Positions 59,501 through 64,000 of a DNA stretch of 64,000 nucleotides are shown one piece after another. The notes beneath the pieces were generated by a model. It had not been told where the DNA came from, did no database searches, and saw nothing but the letters and a program-made list of their open reading frames with translations. Position 1 is the stretch's first letter. Each line of letters starts with the position of its first letter. Origin of the DNA: CAZDDB01 sp963843285. GTDB taxonomy: Bacteria > Acidobacteriota > HRBIN11 > JAKEFK01. A program made the position numbers and the translations under genes. The stretch spans positions 1-64,000 of the forward strand of contig CAWJJO010000003.1 of assembly GCA_963843285.1 (NCBI GenBank). Direction: 5' to 3'.

Positions 59501-59789
59501 CACCCATCATCTGAACACCTGATGCGCGCAATCCGGAATCGGTACGGACGGTTCCTGTGAGAAGAATCGCGGGGGCTCCGTGGAGCATGTCAGCCAGTTG
59601 TTCACGGAAAAAGTGCTGAGCTGTGATTCCCGCTTCGATACGGCCGAGCCGATCCAGCACAAGATCACGAAGAGTGCCGCGCACGGAATCTCCTACCAGT
59701 AAGGCGCCGGTGAGTACGGCAGTGGTGGTAATCACCGCGAGCAGAACTGCGAAATGGACTCGTTTGTAATACAGGAGCGAGCGAATCAT
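56550..59789 (-). CDS. FtsX-type ABC permease, large extracytoplasmic domain (MacB/LolC-like family)
   Basis: The 1079-residue protein has a start span (FAVLLAVITTTAVLTGALLVG) followed by a large periplasmic domain (about 45-480). A cluster of spans follows at about 490-680 (FSGLFVGFSFFLMFSAALLISLLF, GLLVSTLIALFAIWRTTRVIS) and another extracytoplasmic part. The last spans include FLALGGLGLILGTLGLAILLIRNT, with the FtsX motif RRGELATLQAIGYPKLRIEFLILMENVFLIGTGLL. It is a double FtsX unit that works with the LolD-type ATPase overlapping its start by 4 bases. Such pairs move lipids, lipoproteins or small molecules from the inner membrane; the substrate is unknown. Confidence 0.85.
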   Translation of the reverse strand: MIRSLLYYKRVHFAVLLAVITTTAVLTGALLVGDSVRGTLRDLVLDRLGRIEAGITAQHFFREQLADMLHGAPAILLTGTVRTDSGLRASGVQMMGVDPRFSSLFGNASSLSSLFQEKADQSFPSVVINQTLQKELSVNTGDQVILLFEKQGDVHRESFLGSREPSEMRLTLRLSVTAILSDHGPGAFTLRPNQNAPRIAYVSLLTLQNALQQKNGINAILSEKEAGAPALRKFWNPDDAGLRIRESGDILSIESKEILISDRIAQAVRKVAQHLSVSTESVFTYLANTIRVNNRTIPYSTVAALEIPGLQKDEILLNEWAAKDLQAKEGDTVEITYYIVGSGNELLTGSHSFHLKAVLPMQGLGADSTLTPDYPGMHDVEHISEWSPPFSVDFSLIRPVDEQYWEQYRAAPKAFISLETGQQLWKSRFGLLTSIRVPNRPGLKDLFSKQLPVTLSPDENGFVFLPLKRKGLNSAEGATDFSGLFVGFSFFLMFSAALLISLLFRLGVELRVGEIGLLLSTGFPVKAVQRRFLAEGMMVAIPGAILGAAAGLLYARLLLYGLSNWWSDAIGTSALSLHVTTWSLVTGLLVSTLIALFAIWRTTRVISKASPILLLAGTTILLEEHRDSPIAKRLAIVVTGISLLLVPIGFSRQGPSAAVLFFAAGGCLLTAAIAWTSVLLRRSHRKPLRLHEGGALYRMAGRNSSRNAGRSLVSIALVCCATFILVSVGSNRKSVLDFEEGTGGYPLIAQSDIPTVQDLNLPESRAQLGWTQETLPDLDILSFRVLPGEDASCLNLYRPENPSILGVPDILKRNSKFRFHNTIVKTRNPWDLLNAPGEPGVLPAIGDYNSITWILHLGLNQDLVINDEFGKPLKLRFVALLENSIFQSEILISEKNFMQHFPSATGYSYFLIRSKSGRDTQLALQLERLLEPFGFDVSSSSERIASYHAVENTYLSTFLALGGLGLILGTLGLAILLIRNTSERRGELATLQAIGYPKLRIEFLILMENVFLIGTGLLAGSLCALLAAAPQLVVDATTLPWGSLGFLAGLVLLTGTIAGALAVHSALKLPLLPALKTDL

Positions 59790-60460
59790 GGTTCCGGGTT
59801 CACTCTTCCTTCGTTGAGCTCAAAGCGGCGTGGGAAGCGTCCGGCAAACTCGGTGCTGTGAGTTACTGCAATCAGGATGTTCTCCTCTTTTTCGTGCAAA
59901 TCGAGAAGAAGGTCTGCCACGGATTTTGCGGTGGAGCGATCCAGATTCCCCGTTGGCTCGTCACAGAGCAGGATCCCCGGTTTCAGGATCAGCGCGCGCG
60001 CGATCGCCGCCCTCTGGCGCTCTCCACCCGAGAGTTCCGCGGGCAAATGATCCAGACGATGCGACAACCCGACGCGCTCGAGCAACTCCATTGCTCGCGT
60101 TCCAGCATTCTCCGTGCGGCCGGGAAATGCTGTGGCCGGGATCAACACATTTTCCAGCAGCGAATACTGAGGAAGGAGATGATGGTCCTGAAATACAAAT
60201 CCGATCCGGCGGTTGCGAAATCGCGCAAGTTCCGGTTCACTCAGCGTAAATGGGTTTTGTCCATCGATGAGAAGGCTTCCCGAAGAAGGAGAATCCAGAG
60301 TGCCGATCAAATGGAGCAATGTGCTTTTGCCAGAGCCGGAAGGCCCCATCACCGCAAGCGCTTCGCCACGCTTCATCTGAAACGAAATCTCTCGCAGGAC
60401 TTCTACAGTATTCGAACCCGTCCGGAAGCTCTTGCTGACGTCGGATAGCTCGAGAGTCAT
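59786..60460 (-). CDS. ABC transporter ATP-binding protein, LolD/MacB class
   Basis: The 224-residue protein has Walker A MGPSGSGKSTLLHLIGTLD, Q-loop VFQDHHLLPQYS, signature LSGGERQRAAIARAL, Walker B ILLCDEPTGNLD and the H-loop AVTHSTEFA. This is the LolD-type pattern. It energises the FtsX permease encoded next. The start at 60460 overlaps the stop of the thioesterase gene (ATGA), so translation is coupled; a longer frame reads into that gene. Confidence 0.92.
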   Translation of the reverse strand: MTLELSDVSKSFRTGSNTVEVLREISFQMKRGEALAVMGPSGSGKSTLLHLIGTLDSPSSGSLLIDGQNPFTLSEPELARFRNRRIGFVFQDHHLLPQYSLLENVLIPATAFPGRTENAGTRAMELLERVGLSHRLDHLPAELSGGERQRAAIARALILKPGILLCDEPTGNLDRSTAKSVADLLLDLHEKEENILIAVTHSTEFAGRFPRRFELNEGRVNPEP

Positions 60461-60870
60461 TCGCCCCTGACGGCGCGCTCGATTACTTCGGGAATCGGAA
60501 TCGCACGAAGCTGTTTTCCGGCTTCCACGATACAGCATGCCGCCTTGACTTCCCCGCGCGCAATGAGATCGTCTCCCCTTGTGAAGGTGATCTGGTATGT
60601 CATAGACTTCTTGCCTTTCTTCAGCACAGCCAGATGAATATCCAGTACGTCTTCAAAATGAGCCGGCGAAAAATATTCACACGAAACTTTGAGCCTGGGC
60701 CATCCAATGTCTTTTCCATCGACGCGCGTATGGACGCTTGTGCCCAGGGATCGCAGGAACTGGTGCTCGGCTGATTCCATAAAGATTAGAAAGCGGGAGA
60801 AGTGGACAAAACCGGCAAGATCGACATCGGAAAACTCGATTTGCCGTTTCGTATGAAATTCGGTGCGCAT
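60457..60870 (-). CDS. Acyl-CoA thioesterase, 4HBT (YbgC/FadM-like)
   Basis: The 137-residue hotdog-fold protein has the YbgC-type catalytic region IEFSDVDLAGFVHFSRFLIFMESAEHQFL, with the Asp in SDVDLAG. It cleaves acyl-CoA thioesters; the chain length cannot be read. It shares a one-base overlap with the upstream membrane-protein gene (TAATG) and a 4-base overlap with the LolD-type ATPase gene. Confidence 0.88.
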   Translation of the reverse strand: MRTEFHTKRQIEFSDVDLAGFVHFSRFLIFMESAEHQFLRSLGTSVHTRVDGKDIGWPRLKVSCEYFSPAHFEDVLDIHLAVLKKGKKSMTYQITFTRGDDLIARGEVKAACCIVEAGKQLRAIPIPEVIERAVRGE

Positions 60871-61346
60871 TACTTTCCGGGCTTAAACATCGTAACAAGA
60901 AAACCGCCGAGAGCCGCTAGTAGAATGCCGAGCAAGAATTGCCAGCGCAAACTTCCCCATCCGGATTCTGGCGGATGAAGCGCAATCGCCGTAATCGCGT
61001 TGACCACAGGCGCTCCTGCAAATACGATCGACATCACCACACTGGGCGAGCCTTTCGCTCCAAAGGCAAGCAGCACACAAAAGGCGCCAAGCGCTCCCGC
61101 AACGCCCGCGATCAAAGACCAGAACATCCCCTTTACCGGAAAAGCCCAGGATGCTCCCGCCGACATTAAAAGAACGGTGGGAGCAAGAACCGCTGTCAGC
61201 AGGTAGGCGATGCCGACAAACAAAAAGGCTTTGTATCGTCCGTTCACCGGATCTGCCATCGCCAACTGACCACTATGCAAAAGAATCCCGTACAGGCCCC
61301 AGAACAATACCGTCATCAATGCATAACTGAGCCATGTCATCTTCAT
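60870..61346 (-). CDS. EamA/DMT-like membrane protein (half-size)
   Basis: A 158-residue protein with four to five spans: YALMTVLFWGLYGILLHSG, AFLFVGIAYLLTAVLAPTVLLM, MFWSLIAGVAGALGAFCVLLAF and FLLGILLAALGGFLVTMF. The ASVVMSIVFAGAPVVN-like pattern (SPSVVMSIVFAGAPVVNAIT) resembles the drug/metabolite transporter fold but at half the usual length. The start at 61346 follows a family A repeat; the longer frame into the repeat is rejected. Possible role: a small-molecule transporter or flippase. Confidence 0.72.
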   Translation of the reverse strand: MKMTWLSYALMTVLFWGLYGILLHSGQLAMADPVNGRYKAFLFVGIAYLLTAVLAPTVLLMSAGASWAFPVKGMFWSLIAGVAGALGAFCVLLAFGAKGSPSVVMSIVFAGAPVVNAITAIALHPPESGWGSLRWQFLLGILLAALGGFLVTMFKPGK

Positions 61347-61361
61347 ATGGATCTCAAAGGT

Positions 61362-61432
61362 GGAGTCGCGGGCCTCCGTGCCCGCAATAAGTGAACGATC
61401 TTCTCTGGCGGGCACGGACGCCCGCCGCTCCA
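61362..61432. repeat. Family A double hairpin between GT4 and EamA-like genes
   Basis: GGAGTCGCGGGCCTCCGTGCCCGC on the left and GGCGGGCACGGACGCCCGCCGCTCC on the right: two GC hairpins of the family A layout with ggag / ctcc ends. It lies between the GT4 stop (61446) and the EamA-like start (61346) on the same strand. Confidence 0.85.
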
Positions 61433-61445
61433 AAACTGAGAGTCC

Positions 61446-62726
61446 TCACACATACTGTTTGTACACTGCGATGGTTGCTTCCGCCATCACTTCATCATTG
61501 TAGCAGCGATGGACCGATTCCTTACCCTGCTTTCCCATACTCGCGCGCAATTCCGGATTACGGATCAGTTTCTCGATCCCGTCAGCCAGGGCGTGCGGAG
61601 AATGGGGTTCGACCAGGATTCCTCCTTTCGTCTCTTCCAGAATTTCAGGAAACGCGCCGTGGGCAGGCTGCACTACCGGTACGCCGTTTGCCAGGGCTTC
61701 CAATATGTAGAGGCCCTTGGGTTCGCGATAGGTTGCCGGAACGGAAAGAACATCGATGTTGCTAAGAAATTGGATCTTCTGTTTTCGATCTACCTCACCC
61801 AGATACTCAAACTTTTCCTTCAGATTCCAGGATTCAATTTGCTTCAAGACCCCATCGAAGTAAGGCTCATCTTTTTTGCCAAGGTAGCCCGCAACTTTCA
61901 GAAATACACCGGGATATTTTTGTATTAACCGGTGAAATGCATCCACAAGAACGTGGAGTCCTTTCTCAGGACAAATCCTTGCCAAAAAACCGATGACAAA
62001 GCGCGTCTGCTCTTTTCGCTGTTCTCCGGCGCCATGACCGTTTAGATGAATTCCCAGTTTCACAACGTGAATCTTTTCCGCCGCGACATCCAGAAATTGC
62101 GACATGTATTCGCTGTAATAGCGGCTCGTAGAAATGAAGGCATCCACGTCCCGGCTGCGCTCGCGCAAAATCTTCATCGCCTCCGATTTGAATGGCTCTA
62201 CCATTCCTTCCAGAAATAGATCCTCTCCCTGGAGCGCGCAGAGCACGGGAACCTTTAACTCCCTTTTGATTTCACGCGCAAATCCAAGGAACATCGAGTT
62301 GTTCAATTGGACCAGATCCGGTTTGTATGAATCTTTCAGCCAGCGAACCAGCTTCGCAAGTTCCTTTCGCTGTTTTCCTTCCTCGCCGCGAAGCACAGAG
62401 ACCGTCAATGCGCCAAGATCTCGAGCATCGGTGGTAGCGCTGAATCGTGATAGCCAGTTGAGGAGATGTGGATTGTCAAATAGACGGTCCACGATCCACG
62501 GAGTATGACGAAAAATTCCTGACTTCTGCTGCAGAAAGATGTTGATTCCTCCATAGAAGATATGATCGATGCTGACATCGCTTTCATCGGTGCGCATCGG
62601 CGTATACGTGGGGATCAGCGCGACCTGATGCCCTTTGCGCAAAAGCGCGGCGGCAATCGTGTTGTCGTGCAGACAGGTGCCGCAATACATTCCGGCGGCA
62701 CCCGCTGCGATATACGCAATCTTCAT
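61446..62726 (-). CDS. Glycosyltransferase family 4
   Basis: A 426-residue GT-B enzyme. The N-terminal loop MKIAYIAAGAAGMYCGTCLHDNTIAAALLRKGH lies near the acceptor site. The donor half has GFLARICPEKGLHVLVDAFHRL and SVPATYREPKGLYILEALANGVPVVQPAHGAFPEIL; the EPKGLYILEA region carries the EX7E pattern. HVVKLGIHLNG is the hinge typical of such enzymes. It adds a sugar to an acceptor that cannot be identified. ATG 62726 opens the gene after a mosaic repeat region. Confidence 0.87.
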   Translation of the reverse strand: MKIAYIAAGAAGMYCGTCLHDNTIAAALLRKGHQVALIPTYTPMRTDESDVSIDHIFYGGINIFLQQKSGIFRHTPWIVDRLFDNPHLLNWLSRFSATTDARDLGALTVSVLRGEEGKQRKELAKLVRWLKDSYKPDLVQLNNSMFLGFAREIKRELKVPVLCALQGEDLFLEGMVEPFKSEAMKILRERSRDVDAFISTSRYYSEYMSQFLDVAAEKIHVVKLGIHLNGHGAGEQRKEQTRFVIGFLARICPEKGLHVLVDAFHRLIQKYPGVFLKVAGYLGKKDEPYFDGVLKQIESWNLKEKFEYLGEVDRKQKIQFLSNIDVLSVPATYREPKGLYILEALANGVPVVQPAHGAFPEILEETKGGILVEPHSPHALADGIEKLIRNPELRASMGKQGKESVHRCYNDEVMAEATIAVYKQYV

Positions 62727-62732
62727 AAGGAT

Positions 62733-62899
62733 TCACCGCAGAGGCACTGAGAACGCAGAGAGAGAGAATATCCCACAGAGGGCACAGAGTTCACAGAGCA
62801 GAAGATCGTGTCCGTGCCTTCCGTGCTGAAAGAAAATTGCTGCCATGAAGCGGCACGAGAATCCAACCTATCTGTGTTCATCAGTGTTTATCTGTGGTT
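62733..62899. repeat. Mosaic of half-repeats (families C, B and D) between symporter and GT4
   Basis: Successive single arms without partners: TTCACCGCAGAGGCACTGAG (C-like), CACAGAGGGCACAGAGTTCAC, GTCCGTGCCTTCCGTGCTG and TCTGTGTTCATCAGTGTTTATCTGTGGTT (D). The last supplies the final codons of the symporter. The region reads as remnants of several elements. Confidence 0.65.
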
Positions 62900-64000
62900 C
62901 CTTTTTTGGGAAAAATTTTTGGAGTGTTGCTTCTTCCGGAGCCCTGGTAAACAGGGAAACTACGATCATTGCGAGAGTGGAAATAGCGAGAATTACTGCG
63001 ACCGGCATGATTCCAGTGCCGCCAACCGTGTAGGTTTCAGATCGTCCAGCTTTCATAAAGAAGTGAATCCACAGAACGATTACACTGAGAACCGATGCAA
63101 AGGCTCCATGCTTTGTACTGCGCTTCCAATAGATTGCGGCTACAACAATGGGCAATAGCGAAGCGAAGCCTGTAAAACACCAGATCCCCAGTCGGAAGAT
63201 GCTGCGATTCGAAACAAGAGACAATGCATATGTAACCACAAGGATTGCGATCACGAAGACTCTTCCGTAAAGTACCTGCTTCTTTTCGCTCATCCGATCG
63301 TGAAAGCCATAGTGACGCACGATGTCCTGGGTGAACATGCTTCCGATTGCCAGCGACTGCGAATCGAGTGAATTCATCACCGAAGAGATTACGCCGGCTG
63401 CCAGCAGGCCGGCAAGCACTGCCGGCGCGTGCAATTCAATCAGACGAATTAATACCGAGTTTGCCGCGGGGCCTTTCAAGTCCGGGAAATCAATTACTCC
63501 CATTACGCCCAGCAGAATGCTGGGCACCCACACGATTGCAATCGCGAGGGGATAAAACATCAGCGTGTAGCGAAATGAATCCGCTCTTTTTGCCGTGAGC
63601 CAGTGATTAAACAGATGTGGGAACATTCCGACCGAAAGCGGAATACACATGTAGGTCAGCAACTGGAGAGGTTGAATTTTATTCCCGCGGATCAACAGCT
63701 CCGGATGCTGTTCCGCAACACGCGACATTGCGTTGGAAAGTCCGCCCATTTTTTGTGAAATTACAAGAAATGCCAGCGCGCCGCAGATCATGAAGATCAG
63801 TGTCTGGAATGTGTTCACCCATGCGGTTCCACGCATTCCCCCATACGTCACATAAATCAAAACAACCGCGCAAACGATCAATCCGCCGGCCCATTCCGGA
63901 ATCTGATTGTTTGTGATTTGCGTGAGGGTCAACCCTCCGCCCATCACTCCGATCAGGAGATACGGAATCAGTAGCAAATTCAAAACGACGAACAATAGCA
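62868..64000 (-). CDS. Sodium:solute symporter (SSS family), 5' end off the window
   Basis: The C-terminal 377 or so residues are present; the start lies beyond the right edge. About ten spans are visible, with the SSS pattern VLIYVTYGGMRGTAWVNTFQTLIFM, AAGVISSVMNSLDSQSLAIGSMFTQDIVRHYG, GRVFVIAILVVTYALSLV and WCFTGFASLLPIVVAAIYW. The SSVMNSLDSQ segment is the sodium-site region of the family. The substrate (sugar, proline, iodide or other) cannot be read. The C-terminal tail PQINTDEHR is encoded by a repeat arm. Confidence 0.85.
   Translation of the reverse strand, partial: LLFVVLNLLLIPYLLIGVMGGGLTLTQITNNQIPEWAGGLIVCAVVLIYVTYGGMRGTAWVNTFQTLIFMICGALAFLVISQKMGGLSNAMSRVAEQHPELLIRGNKIQPLQLLTYMCIPLSVGMFPHLFNHWLTAKRADSFRYTLMFYPLAIAIVWVPSILLGVMGVIDFPDLKGPAANSVLIRLIELHAPAVLAGLLAAGVISSVMNSLDSQSLAIGSMFTQDIVRHYGFHDRMSEKKQVLYGRVFVIAILVVTYALSLVSNRSIFRLGIWCFTGFASLLPIVVAAIYWKRSTKHGAFASVLSVIVLWIHFFMKAGRSETYTVGGTGIMPVAVILAISTLAMIVVSLFTRAPEEATLQKFFPKKEPQINTDEHR

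Noticed and set aside
1..64000. tRNA, rRNA or known riboswitch genes
   Set aside because: None recognised by eye; a covariance search would be needed to exclude them.

Overview
This 64 kb window (roughly half G+C by eye) is chromosomal DNA of a diderm bacterium. It carries a Pal-type lipoprotein, a Wzm/Wzt O-antigen exporter, a MurE with the meso-diaminopimelate signature DNPR, and a complete division and cell wall (dcw) cluster. There are no phage, plasmid, CRISPR or transposase genes. I recognised no rRNA or tRNA gene. The gene mix and the abundance of intergenic palindromes would fit an uncultured member of Acidobacteriota or a neighbouring phylum. That placement is an inference and cannot be settled from the window.

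Layout: 1-8195 (minus) holds surface-polysaccharide genes (GT4, GDP-fucose-synthase-like, GT2, CDP-tyvelose-epimerase-like, another GT2) together with an M28 peptidase and purM. 8322-12242 (plus) is a tightly overlapping unit: ABC ATPase, ABC-2 permease, a TPR-like anchored protein and a sigma-54 activator. 12290-16185 holds an acyl-CoA ligase and a divergent MocR / FMN-binding pair. 16226-24459 (minus) has an SGNH-like protein, a DUF362 protein, Wzt and Wzm, a TrmN6-like methyltransferase and a C-family DNA polymerase. 24525-25519 is an ECF sigma operon that includes a 43-residue membrane peptide. 25643-30972 (plus) has a PHP phosphoesterase, a tRNA nucleotidyltransferase, nuoJ-nuoK-nuoN (without L and M) and an IscU-like protein. 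31014-38855 is a housekeeping and signalling stretch (dipeptidase, MerR-TPR fusion, thioredoxin-like, TPR-cNMP, fmt, queC, galT-like, pal). 38935-56414 (minus) is the dcw cluster, transcribed mraZ-rsmH-ftsL-ftsI-murE-murF-mraY-murD-ftsW-murG-murC-murB-ftsQ-ftsA-ftsZ. 56550-64000 (minus) has an FtsX-type exporter with its ATPase, a thioesterase, an EamA-like protein, a GT4 and the 3' part of a sodium:solute symporter.

Two patterns stand out. First, almost every gap between genes, even inside the dcw operon, holds a palindromic repeat from one of several unrelated families. Many of these sit exactly at gene 3' ends, where they supply the stop codon or a short C-terminal tail. One repeat is nested inside another. 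Second, murB, murD and murF each carry what looks like one extra base in a short homopolymer, so each is out of frame near or before its C-terminus. Three such events in 8 kb of essential genes suggest either assembly indels or something worth resequencing.

All names come from motifs read by eye. Starts were chosen from Shine-Dalgarno spacing, overlaps with the upstream gene and family length. No database search was run.
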